DNA of 64,000 bases from Candidatus Pantoea deserta (GCF_003813865.1 NZ_RMVG01000020.1:17161-81160); one strand, 5' to 3'. Counted from the stretch's first letter, positions 52,394 to 62,430 are shown. Translations and numbers: made by a program. Notes: generated by a model from the letters alone, not told the origin.

Positions 52394-53881
52394 ATGAGTA
52401 GCATAAATCATGAACTGCATCTTCCAAAAGCAGGCAGAACGGGTCTGTTCTTCAATGGAATATGGCAGCAGACAGCAGAAGGTCAGGAATTATCAGTAAT
52501 TAACCCCTGCTTCCGCAGTGAAATTATTAAAATTGGCGCGAGTCAGGCAACGGATGTAGATCGCGCAATCGCTTCCGCAAAAGCGGCATTTCCGTCATGG
52601 CGTCGTCTGGCAGCACGAACCCGTGGTGCCATGCTGATTGAATTGGGCAACCGTATCTCGGCTAACTGCGAAGAAATTGCTCGTGTTCTGGCAGCAGAAA
52701 CCGGCAATGCTCTGCGTACGCAAAGCCGTCCGGAAACGCAAAGCGCAGCAGAGGTATTGCGCTACTACGGTGGTGTAATCGCTGAGCAGAAAGGTGAAAC
52801 TCTGCCGTTGGGGCCTGGGTTGTTCAGCTACACCACTCGTGAACCACTGGGTGTGGTTGGCGCAATCATTCCGTGGAATTCACCGCTGGTGCTGGCTGCA
52901 GTCAAAATAGGCATGGCGCTGGGCACCGGTAATACGCTGGTTTTGAAGCCAGCTGAAGACGCGCCTCTGGCTGTACTGAAAGTTGCAGAACTGGCTGCAG
53001 ACATTTTCCCGGCCGGTGTTTTCAATATTGTGACAGGCACTGGCCTTGATGCAGGGGCTCCCCTTTCTAACCATGAAGATATTGCCAAGGTTTCCTTTAC
53101 GGGGTCGCTTGAAGTAGGTCAGCTGGTTGCGCACGCTGTGGCGGACCGCATTGGTCGTGCAACGCTTGAACTGGGCGGCAAAAGCCCCTGCATCGTTTTT
53201 GCTGATGCGGCCACTCCTCAACACATAGACAACACCGTCAACGGCGTAATTGCAGCTATGCGCTTCGCCCGACAGGGCCAGTCTTGCACCGCCGGCTCCC
53301 GTCTGTATGTGCATAAGACCGTTTGGAATGACGTCATGCCACGCATAGTGGCAAAACTGGGCGCTATGAAGATAGGTGACGCACTGGACGAGCAGACGGA
53401 TATTGGCGCCATTATTAATGCCGAGCGTTACAGCGAAGTCCGCAATTTTATCAAAGATGCATTTAATCAGGGCGCAGAAGTTCTATTAGGTGAGATTCCC
53501 CTGCCGGTTAATGAGGCAAAAAGCTTTGCGCCTTCTCCCGTTGTACTGACTGGTATCGATAACAGCTGGCGCGTCTGCAGAGAGGAAATTTTTGGACCGG
53601 TTCTGGTCGCTATTCCATTTGAGACTGAAGATGAAGTGATTCGCATGGCAAACGACACCGTATACGGTCTGGCAGCCTATGTTTTCACCCAGGACGTAAC
53701 GACAGCGTTTCGTGTGACGGAGCAGATCGACGCGGGCTGGCTGCAGGTTAATCGTGCTGGCGGACAGATCCCCGGTATGTCGTACGGCGGAGCGAAACGC
53801 AGCGGAATTGGCGCTGAATATTCTATTGAAAGCGCACTGGAAAGTTATACCACAAGGAAAAGCGTCACCATAAACGTCTAA
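52394..53881 (+). CDS. Aldehyde dehydrogenase
   Basis: The 495-residue protein is a full aldehyde dehydrogenase with PWNSPLVLAAVKIGMALGTG, the catalytic glutamate in LELGGKSPCIVF and the cysteine in RQGQSCTAGSRL. It likely oxidises the aldehyde made by the preceding beta-hydroxyacid dehydrogenase. A pair of this kind converts a hydroxy acid into a dicarboxylic acid or CoA-free acid. AGGAG precedes the ATG. Confidence 0.9.
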   Translation: MSSINHELHLPKAGRTGLFFNGIWQQTAEGQELSVINPCFRSEIIKIGASQATDVDRAIASAKAAFPSWRRLAARTRGAMLIELGNRISANCEEIARVLAAETGNALRTQSRPETQSAAEVLRYYGGVIAEQKGETLPLGPGLFSYTTREPLGVVGAIIPWNSPLVLAAVKIGMALGTGNTLVLKPAEDAPLAVLKVAELAADIFPAGVFNIVTGTGLDAGAPLSNHEDIAKVSFTGSLEVGQLVAHAVADRIGRATLELGGKSPCIVFADAATPQHIDNTVNGVIAAMRFARQGQSCTAGSRLYVHKTVWNDVMPRIVAKLGAMKIGDALDEQTDIGAIINAERYSEVRNFIKDAFNQGAEVLLGEIPLPVNEAKSFAPSPVVLTGIDNSWRVCREEIFGPVLVAIPFETEDEVIRMANDTVYGLAAYVFTQDVTTAFRVTEQIDAGWLQVNRAGGQIPGMSYGGAKRSGIGAEYSIESALESYTTRKSVTINV

Positions 53882-53939
53882 TAATAACCAGACCGGGCGC
53901 AGCCGTTGCGGGTGTCCGGCCCATCCGGGAAGGTAAGAC

Positions 53940-55274
53940 ATGAGCCAGAATATTCAAATCCATACGTTGAATAATGACGAAAAAAACGTTCGTTCTGACA
54001 CAGTTTCGAAAACATCCGTGAAGGCAGCATGGGGATCTTTCATCGGTACCACTATTGAGTGGTACGACTACTTCATTTATGGCACCGCAGCGGCACTGGT
54101 GTTTCCTCACGTATTTTTTACCAACCTGTCTCCTGCGATGGCGACATTGATGTCTATGATTTCTTTCTCGGTCGCCTTTGTTGTGCGTCCAGTCGGCGGC
54201 ATGGTGATCGGCCACTTCGGGGACCGCATGGGCCGTAAAAAGCTGCTGGTTTTTACCTTGATGGTTATGGGCCTTTGCACGGCCGCTATTGGCTTTTTAC
54301 CCTCGTATGAACAAGGGGGAGAAACCGGTCCGATTTTGCTTATTCTTCTGCGTATTATCCAGGGGTTTGCTCTCGGCGGCGAATGGGGTGGCGCGGCGTT
54401 AATGTCGGTAGAGCATGCCCCTAAAGGGCGCCGCGGATTATGGGGCAGTACCATGCAGATGGGCGTTCCGGCTGGCTTGCTGGTGTCTGCCGGTGCGTTC
54501 GCACTGGTCTCATCGCTGCCAGATGAACTGTTTTTTGGCTGGGCATGGCGACTGCCCTTTATCTTCAGTCTGGCACTGTTGGGTGTTGGCTTGTACATCC
54601 GTATGCAGGTCAGCGAACCGGAAGGATTTGAGGAAATTGCTCGCAAAGGCGATATTGACAAAGCTCCACTTATGAACGTGATTAAGTATGAGAAAAAGAA
54701 AACTATCGTAATGGCTTTTTTTCAGACCGTGGCTAACGTTGGCTACTTCCTTATTACGGTTTATTCACTCAGTTACATCACTGAACACCTACAGATTCCT
54801 CGTAGCGTGGCATCTAATGCCCTGCTTATCGCTGCTGCAGTCGATCTGTTGATGCAGCCGGTATTCGGTTGGCTGTCCGATAAACTGGGCCGCAAAGTCA
54901 TCTATGGCTTTGGCACCCTGTTCTTTGCCTGCTATGCCTTCCCCTTTTTCGAGCTGCTTAATACGGCCAATCCGGTGTACATCACTATTGCGCTGAGTCT
55001 CGGTCTTGGTCTGGGGCATGCCTCCACGGGCTCGCTGCACGGAGTTATCTATGCAGAGCAGTATCCGACCAGATACCGCTTCAGCGGCGCATCCACGGCC
55101 TATCAACTTTCAGGCATCGTTTCCAGTGCGCCGACGCCTATTATCGCGGCCTGGCTTATTACCTCAACAGGCAACTCATCAGCAGTGTCATGGTTTGTCA
55201 TTGCAGCCGCCGCGATCACTCTGTTCTGCATTTTTCTGACAAAAGAAACCTACAGGATCGATATCAATAAATGA
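53940..55274 (+). CDS. MFS metabolite:H+ symporter (MHS family)
   Basis: The 444-residue protein has 12 spans and the MHS marks TTIEWYDYFIYGTAAALVFP, RPVGGMVIGHFGDRMGRKK and ALGGEWGGAALM. Relatives such as ShiA, KgtP and ProP carry aromatic acids, 2-oxoglutarate or zwitterions. It is in cluster C and is the likely importer. The next gene starts 4 bases before its stop (overlap), so the run is coupled. Confidence 0.9.
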   Translation: MSQNIQIHTLNNDEKNVRSDTVSKTSVKAAWGSFIGTTIEWYDYFIYGTAAALVFPHVFFTNLSPAMATLMSMISFSVAFVVRPVGGMVIGHFGDRMGRKKLLVFTLMVMGLCTAAIGFLPSYEQGGETGPILLILLRIIQGFALGGEWGGAALMSVEHAPKGRRGLWGSTMQMGVPAGLLVSAGAFALVSSLPDELFFGWAWRLPFIFSLALLGVGLYIRMQVSEPEGFEEIARKGDIDKAPLMNVIKYEKKKTIVMAFFQTVANVGYFLITVYSLSYITEHLQIPRSVASNALLIAAAVDLLMQPVFGWLSDKLGRKVIYGFGTLFFACYAFPFFELLNTANPVYITIALSLGLGLGHASTGSLHGVIYAEQYPTRYRFSGASTAYQLSGIVSSAPTPIIAAWLITSTGNSSAVSWFVIAAAAITLFCIFLTKETYRIDINK

Positions 55275-56275
55275 TGACTCCAGCGAATCACGAACAAATC
55301 GTGGGTGAGCGAATTGACCAGCTGATGTCGCTGGAAATGCGCCCCCTTCGCGGCAAAGGATTGCCATCTGGCTATGTGAGCGAACTTTATCGCATTTGCC
55401 GGGCATACCATGGCGAGCCGCTCTCGATGTTGGCGGCTCGCCGGCTGGCCTTAGTTCTGGCTCCCGATAAAGTAGTTGTAATTGCCACTGGCGCAGGGAT
55501 TGCGCCAAATCTGCCTTTCGGAGAAACCGATGGCCCACCAGGGGCGCTAGTACTTGCCAGAATTCTTGCAGATGGGTTTGGCTGCCGCGTCCTGATTGCC
55601 ACTGAAGATGACCATATGCTGCCGGTTAAGGCCTGTTGCGATGTCATACAGCCGTATCTGAAGGGAAAAGGATCGATCAGCACTATTGCCTTTTCAAAGG
55701 GACTGGCTGAAGGCAAACGGCTGTCGTCTGAGATCTTCGAACGTTTCAGCCCAGCGGCGGTGATCTTCGTTGAACGCGATGGCCCTAACGCTGAAGGCTA
55801 TTTTCACGGCGTGCGTGGGGATTATCGCACTCCCGACCAGGTCGGACACCTGTATTTGCTGGCCAGCCTTTCACGGGAAAGAAATGTGCTTACAGTGGGT
55901 ATTGGCGATGGAGGAAATGAAGTGGGATTTGGTGAGGTAAGGGAGCAGGTGGCGAAAGCGCATCCATATGGCGCAAAGTCTCTGGGCAAATTTCCTTCCG
56001 GTGTAATAACCGTAACCGCTACCGACATCGTGGTGGCTTCTTCCGTTTCAAACTGGGGAGCATATGCAGTGACTGCAGCGCTGGCATGGTTGCTGAGGCG
56101 CCAGGATCTAACGCACTTTCCGGAATGTGAAAAGCAGCTTATCAAGGCCTGTGTCGTAGCTGGTGGCAGAGACGGGGCCACATCTCGGCAGGTCGATGCT
56201 GTAGATGGAATTGATCTCGAGACGCATATGGCGTTTACCCTGATGCTGGGCAGCATCGTCAGCATTTCACTGTAA
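55271..56275 (+). CDS. D-glutamate cyclase-like protein (DUF4392/PF14336), copy 1
   Basis: The 334-residue protein matches the DUF4392 family named after the C-terminal part of mammalian D-glutamate cyclase: TGAGIAPNLPFGETDGPPGA, FVERDGPNAEGYFHGVRG, VGIGDGGNEVGFGEVREQV and ASSVSNWGAYAVTAAL. The only studied member converts D-glutamate to 5-oxo-D-proline in a reversible reaction. A second copy lies at 57598 with a SelA-like enzyme between. It overlaps the transporter by 4 bases. The real substrate is unknown. Confidence 0.82.
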   Translation: MMTPANHEQIVGERIDQLMSLEMRPLRGKGLPSGYVSELYRICRAYHGEPLSMLAARRLALVLAPDKVVVIATGAGIAPNLPFGETDGPPGALVLARILADGFGCRVLIATEDDHMLPVKACCDVIQPYLKGKGSISTIAFSKGLAEGKRLSSEIFERFSPAAVIFVERDGPNAEGYFHGVRGDYRTPDQVGHLYLLASLSRERNVLTVGIGDGGNEVGFGEVREQVAKAHPYGAKSLGKFPSGVITVTATDIVVASSVSNWGAYAVTAALAWLLRRQDLTHFPECEKQLIKACVVAGGRDGATSRQVDAVDGIDLETHMAFTLMLGSIVSISL

Positions 56276-56293
56276 TCACTTATTCGCAGGAAA

Positions 56294-57601
56294 ATGAATA
56301 TGAAACATACCATAAATGAAGGTGACCACGCCGCAGCCCGAGACAGCTTTGGTTTTATGATTGATCCCGTCGTTAGCTTTGCGCGCGGAAATATTATCCG
56401 AAGCAGCGTGGATGAAGGCCGTAGGCTCCGTCACGGACAGACGGTGGCCGCAAAGCGCATCAGAGAACAGGGCGTAGACTCCATCGGCATTTTTACCGGC
56501 AATCAGCGCGATTATCTGGTAACACCGGAAGACCTCAGTACCACATGTGAAGAGTGGGTGGGGCCGGGGCTTGTAGCCGAACGGCTGAGCGAGCTGGCAC
56601 TGGCGCATCTAGGCGGTGGAGAAGGTGATGCAGTCACAATATTTAATCGCACCAGTGCTGCTATTGTTTCGGTGATTGCTGCTCTTGCAGCTGATAAGCC
56701 TGTTATCTCCGTTGTGCCTCCAGGCGGCCGCTCACATGCCTCGGTGAACCGTGGCGCAAAGCTTGCTGGCGTAAGAGTAATTGAAATGCAGGGGGATGCT
56801 CAGTGGCAGGCAGCAATCGAACTCCATCGGCCAGCACTGGTCGTGGTGACCACCGTTACCAGCAGCCTGGAACGTATGGGGGACGCCATCACTCAATCCA
56901 TAGTTTCCCACTGCCGGCGGAGTGGAAATATCGTATTTCTTGATGAAGCTTATGGTGCGCGCCTCCGCACTATTTTGCACGGCGGGAAGCGCAGTCTGGA
57001 ATTCGGAGCTGATCTGGCAGTGACCAACTGCGATAAAGCTGGCCTGCCGGGTCCTCGGGCAGGCATTCTGGCCGGAAAAAAAATGTATGTTGCCGCCGCA
57101 TCTGCTAAAGGCGCGGAATATGGTATGGAAGCCCGTGCCCCGATAATCGCAGGTGTTGTACGTTCTCTTGAGCATTACGATCCGACACACCTGCGTCAGG
57201 AATCCGAAGCAGGTAAAGCGCTGGCTGCCGGTTTGCATGCTTTGCTTGGTGACTGCGTACAGACCAGCGACCTTGGGCCGATGGTGCATGAAGATTACGT
57301 TCTGGACATCATTCTCAGGCGTGCTGGCATTGCGGCCAGTGATAATCATATCGTTCCTGCCGAAGCGACCGCTGCGCTGGGCATGATCCTGCTACGCGAC
57401 TACGGAATTCTGACTGTTAATACGCACGGCCAACCCGGCGCGCGAGTGTCATTGCGCCTTAAACCCGCGGCCAGCGCTATTGCACGTGTGGGAGGCAGTG
57501 TAGCGATTATGAGAGCAATAGATGAGTCGCTTGATAAAGTGGCTGCCATCATTGGCGACACAGATGCCATGGCTGACATTATTCTGGGAGAACCAGTATG
57601 A
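56294..57601 (+). CDS. SelA-like PLP-dependent enzyme
   Basis: The 435-residue protein has the fold-type I features of the SelA/DgaE branch: the likely Schiff-base lysine in NCDKAGLPGPRAGILAGKKM (about 245-264), which mirrors the GDKLLGGPQAG of SelA, and the cofactor aspartate in VFLDEAYGARL. SelA makes selenocysteinyl-tRNA; DgaE acts on phosphorylated amino sugars. Here, between two DUF4392 genes, an amino acid or amino-sugar lyase is more likely. Its stop overlaps the next start by 4 bases. Confidence 0.8.
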   Translation: MNMKHTINEGDHAAARDSFGFMIDPVVSFARGNIIRSSVDEGRRLRHGQTVAAKRIREQGVDSIGIFTGNQRDYLVTPEDLSTTCEEWVGPGLVAERLSELALAHLGGGEGDAVTIFNRTSAAIVSVIAALAADKPVISVVPPGGRSHASVNRGAKLAGVRVIEMQGDAQWQAAIELHRPALVVVTTVTSSLERMGDAITQSIVSHCRRSGNIVFLDEAYGARLRTILHGGKRSLEFGADLAVTNCDKAGLPGPRAGILAGKKMYVAAASAKGAEYGMEARAPIIAGVVRSLEHYDPTHLRQESEAGKALAAGLHALLGDCVQTSDLGPMVHEDYVLDIILRRAGIAASDNHIVPAEATAALGMILLRDYGILTVNTHGQPGARVSLRLKPAASAIARVGGSVAIMRAIDESLDKVAAIIGDTDAMADIILGEPV

Positions 57602-58605
57602 ACAAGATGAACGCATTCGATAATCGCCTTGATCAATTAATTTCACTGGATCTTGGTGGACGGGGTGTGGAGCAGCTCTTTGCCAGCGCTCGCAAGCAAC
57701 TTGGTACCCCCCTTACAGGCGCGGCGGCAGATGCCATGCTTGCGCTGAAACCAGGTGATAATGTTATCGTGACCACAGGTTCGGTTTCCCGGGCGTGGTT
57801 ATCACCGACTATTGGTGAGAATGACGGCCCTGCAGGTCTGGCATCGGTTGTACGTGCGCTGGTGCTTTCGCGAAACGTGACCTGCACAGTGCTGATTGAA
57901 GAAACGCTGCGTGCGCCTATGGAGGCAATTCTAACTGAATCAGGTCTGACAGTGCTGCCTTACCGCGAAGCAGTATTGGCCACTCAGGACAAAAGCCTGG
58001 CAACCGTCTGCGTAGAATCTTTCCCCTTAACCAATGAAGAGGCTCCTCAGGCAGCTATTGACCTACTGGATGCGCGTCAACCAGCTCTGCTTTTCTCCAC
58101 CGAGCGTGTTGGACGCAACAGAAACGGAATATATTACAGCATGCGTGGTATTGATTATGGAATGCAGCGTGCAAGAATTGATTTTGTCTTTGATGAAGCG
58201 CATCGACGTGGCATTAAAACCGTGGCCGTTGGCGATGGTGGCAATGAAATCGGCATGGGACTTGTAAAATCTGCTGTGCAGCAGGCTGTAAAGTTTGGTT
58301 CCGATGGATCTTGCGAATGTGGTGGCGGTATCGGTGCCGTGACTAAGACAGACGTACTGGTCACAGCCGCATGTTCTAACTGGGGCTGTTATGCCATTGT
58401 AGCTGCTATGGCCGCGCGTGAAAAAAATCCGCGCCTGTTGCATACTCCCGAAATGGAGGCGCGCCTGCTGCGTCGGGGCGTGAGCGTCGGGTTAATCAAT
58501 TCAGTTGAGGGAGTCACGGATGCAAACGTTGATGGGATACCCTTTGAATCACACCTGGCAGTAACACAGCTCATTAATACTGTGGTTCGTTCTTTCTTCT
58601 ACTGA
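57598..58605 (+). CDS. D-glutamate cyclase-like protein (DUF4392/PF14336), copy 2
   Basis: The 335-residue protein shares the family marks with copy 1: TTGSVSRAWLSPTIGENDGP, FSTERVGRNRNGIYYSMRG, VAVGDGGNEIGMGLVKSAV and TAACSNWGCYAIVAA. The GDGGNEIGMG motif is the most conserved. The two copies differ a lot, so they may act as two subunits or on two substrates. It is the last enzyme of the cluster C run. Confidence 0.82.
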   Translation: MNKMNAFDNRLDQLISLDLGGRGVEQLFASARKQLGTPLTGAAADAMLALKPGDNVIVTTGSVSRAWLSPTIGENDGPAGLASVVRALVLSRNVTCTVLIEETLRAPMEAILTESGLTVLPYREAVLATQDKSLATVCVESFPLTNEEAPQAAIDLLDARQPALLFSTERVGRNRNGIYYSMRGIDYGMQRARIDFVFDEAHRRGIKTVAVGDGGNEIGMGLVKSAVQQAVKFGSDGSCECGGGIGAVTKTDVLVTAACSNWGCYAIVAAMAAREKNPRLLHTPEMEARLLRRGVSVGLINSVEGVTDANVDGIPFESHLAVTQLINTVVRSFFY

Positions 58606-58645
58606 TCAACAGGCTCGGGTGGCCATAAGGACAGAAAGGGGAGTT

Positions 58646-59554
58646 ATGCTAAATCTTGGTCGCCTCCATCTGCTCTCTGAGCTGTCGGTACTCGGAACTA
58701 TTACCGCTGTAGCAGAGGCCGTACACCTGACGCGTCCTGCAGTGTCCCAGCAACTGGCACAGCTGGAGCAAGAAGCGGATACCATATTGTTTGAGCGGAT
58801 TGGCAAACGTATTGAACTTACTCCTGCTGGCAAACGGCTGGTTGAACGCACACATGAACTTTTTCGGATGGTTAATGACATTGAGTCAGAACTGGCGCAG
58901 GGAAAGGCCGAGGTTGTGGGGGAAATCCGTCTGGCAACTTTTGGCTCCGCCGGGGTTGGCATTTTACCTGATGTCATAAAAAAGCTCACCGCAGCGTGGC
59001 CTCAGCTCACAGTCTCTGTCGTTGAGCTTGAACCACCAGAGGCAATTAAGGCAGCGGCAGCAAATCAGGTTGATCTTGCCATTATTGACGATATGGTTGA
59101 AACCGGTCCCTATAGCGAAAAGCTGGACTTTTATCCGCTTTGCACCGACCAGTTTGTTGCTGTTATGTCAGGGACGCACCGGCTGGCGGGTAGAAAAGTT
59201 CTGCGCCTTAAGGAGATGCCCAATGAGCTCTGGGCGCTAAACCTGTCAGCGGTCCATTACCATTCATTTTTAATCAGGGCTTTTCACGCCGCTGGCGTGG
59301 TTCCCAGAGTCATTGCAAACTATAAAAACTCGGCGGCAACTCTTAATCTTGTCAGGCAGACAAACATTGTGACGCTCCTGCCGACCTTGATGCTCAATGT
59401 TAATGGTAATCTGGAGGGGCTGTCCGTTGTGCATATAAGCCCGAACCTAACGAGGAAAGTGTTCATTGCTTTACCCAAAGGAACGGCATCAAAACCGTCA
59501 GTAAATGCAGTTATTGAGGCGCTGACGGGGTCTGCTACACAACTAAGCAATTAA
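58646..59554 (+). CDS. LysR-family regulator, cluster C
   Basis: From ATG 58646, after GGGGAG, the protein has 302 residues. The winged helix is at the start (LGTITAVAEAVHLTRPAVSQQLAQLEQEA) and the sensor domain follows (IRLATFGSAGVGILPDVIKK, LDFYPLCTDQFVAVM). It is on the same strand just after the cluster C enzymes, so it probably regulates that run. An earlier in-frame start nine codons upstream is less likely. Confidence 0.85.
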   Translation: MLNLGRLHLLSELSVLGTITAVAEAVHLTRPAVSQQLAQLEQEADTILFERIGKRIELTPAGKRLVERTHELFRMVNDIESELAQGKAEVVGEIRLATFGSAGVGILPDVIKKLTAAWPQLTVSVVELEPPEAIKAAAANQVDLAIIDDMVETGPYSEKLDFYPLCTDQFVAVMSGTHRLAGRKVLRLKEMPNELWALNLSAVHYHSFLIRAFHAAGVVPRVIANYKNSAATLNLVRQTNIVTLLPTLMLNVNGNLEGLSVVHISPNLTRKVFIALPKGTASKPSVNAVIEALTGSATQLSN

Positions 59555-59690
59555 TTTATCTGTCTTATTTTATTTTGAAAAGGGCAAGTGTATATCCAGC
59601 CCCATGCCAGGAATTCAAAAAATTCAAGTACCGTTATGCATGATACAACAAACGGGTGTAAGAGCTGAGGTTAGTGCCATTACTCATGAA

Positions 59691-59881
59691 CTAGTGCACA
59701 TGAGGATGAGCTGATTACGATTGCACCGCAGCTTGAACAGGAAGGTCGACTTGAAGGTGTACATGAAGCCAGCCTGAAAATTGCCCGTAAGCTGCTGAAG
59801 GGCGGTATGGATACCCTTGACGTTATAAATGTGACCGGTATGAAAAAATATCTGAAGCAAGTACGTTACTGCGTGGCTTAA
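59691..59881 (+). pseudogene. C-terminal remnant of an Rpn-family nuclease/transposase
   Basis: The last 60 codons read DELITIAPQLEQEGRLEGVH and then KIARKLLKGGMDTLDVINVT with stop at 59879. This is the EGR-repeat tail of the Rpn (YhgA-like) family of recombination-promoting nucleases. The catalytic N-terminal domain is missing. Confidence 0.75.
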
Positions 59882-60138
59882 AGATCGTTCAACCATAGAT
59901 TTTAGACCAACGTCCTTTCAGTCATCTCCCTAAGAGCCTGTTACACATCTTCTTTTCTTCTCAGAAGTCAAAGCTTGAATATGATCATTAAATTTAGTAT
60001 TTCAGTTTTTGAAGGTAGATATTTTTTATCCACAGAAAATGGGGATAGCCTGTGCATGATAAGGTATAGAAAGCAAGCGAAAAGTGCATGATAGCATTAC
60101 CTGAAGGCAATGCTGAGGCTTACACCTGCTGGACTTAA

Positions 60139-60392
60139 AACTTCAGTTTGTCCGCTGCCTTACGCAAATGCACGGTCTCTTTGGACTGCGTCACGCCGTG
60201 CAGCTCGGCCAGCTTCTCGCAGGCGAGCATCGGACCTAAGTCTGAGTGGCGCCCGCGGATAATCTTAATCGCGTTTTCTGCAAGGTCTGCAGGCAGCTGA
60301 TAGTTACATGGCTTGCCACGCCGCCGGTCAGCCGCCGATCGCCAACGTCCTGAATCATTTTAAGCCGGTTAACTTCGTTTAATGTGAAAAAG
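60139..60392 (-). pseudogene. Transposase fragment, IS1202/ISNCY type, piece 2
   Basis: The reverse strand reads FFTLNEVNRLKMIQDV, the opening of IS1202-group transposases, then a frameshift and LAENAIKIIRG, SDLGPMLACEKLAELHGV. The rest of the gene, including the catalytic core, is absent. Confidence 0.65.
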
Positions 60393-60424
60393 TCCGCACC
60401 AGAAGCCGCCATATCAGGACACTC

Positions 60425-60679
60425 AAACCCACGTAATTTTCACGTAGCAGCGTCAGTATGCGGTGCCGCAGAGCCTCATCGATGCGATGCGTGCCAGGCT
60501 TTCCACGCCGTGCGTCGGTTAGACCGGCTGCACCAGACTCGCGGTAGCGGTTCATCAGCCGCTGAACCTGTCGCTCGGTAAGATCCAGCTAAGAGGCCGC
60601 ATCACGGCGACCCAGACGTTTTTCAATAACAGCCTGAATGACGGGGAAGACGGTGAAGTTCTTTGTTCGACGTGGTCAC
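60425..60679 (-). pseudogene. Transposase fragment, IS1202/ISNCY type, piece 1
   Basis: The reverse strand reads ELHRLPVIQAVIEKRLGRRD, a stop, LTERQVQRLMNRYRESGAAG and TLLRENYVGF. This is the N-terminal helix-turn-helix region of a related transposase. It lies directly before piece 2, so two different elements were broken and joined. Confidence 0.65.
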
Positions 60680-60879
60680 CAGTATCAGTAGAGATCTCCC
60701 GGAAAGGCGGCAAACGCGCCGCATCTGGGTGACATTATGAACTAGCTAAAAAGTGACATTATCAAATTGGACTTTCATTATAAGTTCGCTTAATGCTATT
60801 TATGTTAAATAAAATGTTTGCATCATTATGAAAATGTTCCCTCTAGTTTTGACCACCCTTGACGCCAGCGTCGTGTTGT

Positions 60880-62430
60880 TTACTCGAGATGAGTTGCCAA
60901 GCGGCACAGAGCATAATAGTCCCCGAGGGTGAGGGTGTTTTTTGCATGCCTCAGCCTGAGGATGTGCGTAACCTCCTGATGGTATGCATTGGCTGCGTTG
61001 TCGCCCTGATAAACTGAGGTGCGCGGATGTTGATTGCTGAGATATTCTCTAAAACTGTTTCTGAGAAACGCCACAGAATCGTTCTGTCCTCTGTCAGACT
61101 CTATCAGTCCGGCCATCAGCGCATGGAAATAGTGCACCATACCGATTTTTGAGCCAAACATCTGCTGCAGCCGGCCGGCAAAACGTTCCAGATCGCCTGC
61201 GATGTGCTCTTCGCACAGCTGATAGTTCCATCGCAGCTGCAGTGTGAATGCTTTGAACGACAGGGCATCATGTGGCGTTACCCCTTGCGTGGCAAACACG
61301 GGACGTCCCTGCGCCACCTCTTCAAGCTTTTCGGGTGCGTGTGTCTCAATCGCCATCAGAAACGCCAGGAAAGGCACGTCCGGCTTTTTCACCGTGGCCG
61401 CAACCGCCGCGGCTAGCCGATCGAGCCATAAATCAACCGTGCGCAGTTGCATGGAAAATCCGTCTGCAATGCCGGTCAGGATTTCAATCACCGCGCCCTC
61501 TCGCTCGTGTGCGTCTTCAAGCAGAATGGCACCGGGCTCGTTGGTGCAGTAATGTCGAAACGGCGTCAGCTGACGATAGCGCTCTAGGATAAAAGATTTC
61601 CGGCTGACCTCATTGAGCGTCACAGAACGGTTGAAGAAGCGATCCAGATACAGCCGCGAGTCAAATCCACTACCGTATATCGCCTTGATAGAGTGCTGCA
61701 GCTGAGCCTTATCGGTGGCTATCACGAACACCACGTGTTCAATGCTGAAAATGTGCTTGATAGTCTCAAGCATCTCAACAGCATACGTTGGGCGGCAGCG
61801 ATCCAGCTCGTCTATGAACACAAATAGCGGATAGCTCAGCGGTGGGGATGCGGTATTGATGACGGCGCGCAGCCAGCCAGCGATGCCTTCCCGAAACTCC
61901 TCTACGCTATTGCCGGCCTCATCGTGCGCCTGTAGCGCAGCTTCGACCAGCTTTGCGCCAACGTCTGCTGAGCTATCGCCACTCAAAATTTTTGCTAGGG
62001 CATCTGAATCAATGCCGAGCCGGCTTTTGAGTAGCGCTTTAGTAACTTCTGGCGCAACGGCTTTAAACAGACGCCACGTTCCCTTCAGCAGCCGGGAATC
62101 AAGCGCCGCTTTATCGGTACGGGCAATGAGGCTGCGACGAATTTCGGCCACAACGTTCAGCAGCGGGTCCTTCAGATGGTCGTTTTTCCATGCGTCTACG
62201 TAGACGGTCGGATATACACTGCTTATCTCAGCCTGCCAGCGGCGCAGAAACCAGGATTTACCCGCGCCCCAGCTAGCGTTGAGGTTCAGTACGTAGCAAC
62301 CCGTTTCGCTTTTTGACAGCAGAAGTGAGGTCAGAAAGCGGGCATGAGACGCGCGATCCATGGCGTCGGCCGGCAGCTCATCCTGCTGTCGTGACCAATC
62401 GAATCTTAGGCTTTCAGGAAGTAATTTCAT
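60880..62430 (-). CDS. KAP-family P-loop NTPase
   Basis: The 516-residue protein has the KAP NTPase marks: Walker A in NASWGAGKSWFL (G55-S59), Walker B in PLFVFIDELDRCRPTYAVEM (D207/D210) followed by ETIKHIF, and the FVIATDKAQLQHSI segment. Unlike many KAP proteins I see no membrane spans inside the domain, so it should be soluble. Members include the F-plasmid exclusion protein PifA and the ATPase of the Qat defence system. It stands alone between transposase pieces and a broken Abi gene, which suggests a former defence locus. No partner genes are visible. Confidence 0.85.
   Translation of the reverse strand: MKLLPESLRFDWSRQQDELPADAMDRASHARFLTSLLLSKSETGCYVLNLNASWGAGKSWFLRRWQAEISSVYPTVYVDAWKNDHLKDPLLNVVAEIRRSLIARTDKAALDSRLLKGTWRLFKAVAPEVTKALLKSRLGIDSDALAKILSGDSSADVGAKLVEAALQAHDEAGNSVEEFREGIAGWLRAVINTASPPLSYPLFVFIDELDRCRPTYAVEMLETIKHIFSIEHVVFVIATDKAQLQHSIKAIYGSGFDSRLYLDRFFNRSVTLNEVSRKSFILERYRQLTPFRHYCTNEPGAILLEDAHEREGAVIEILTGIADGFSMQLRTVDLWLDRLAAAVAATVKKPDVPFLAFLMAIETHAPEKLEEVAQGRPVFATQGVTPHDALSFKAFTLQLRWNYQLCEEHIAGDLERFAGRLQQMFGSKIGMVHYFHALMAGLIESDRGQNDSVAFLRNSFREYLSNQHPRTSVYQGDNAANAYHQEVTHILRLRHAKNTLTLGDYYALCRLATHLE

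Noticed and set aside
56294..57601. True selenocysteine synthase SelA
   Set aside because: No selB, selD or tRNA-Sec gene nearby, and the position between two DUF4392 genes points to amino acid metabolism.
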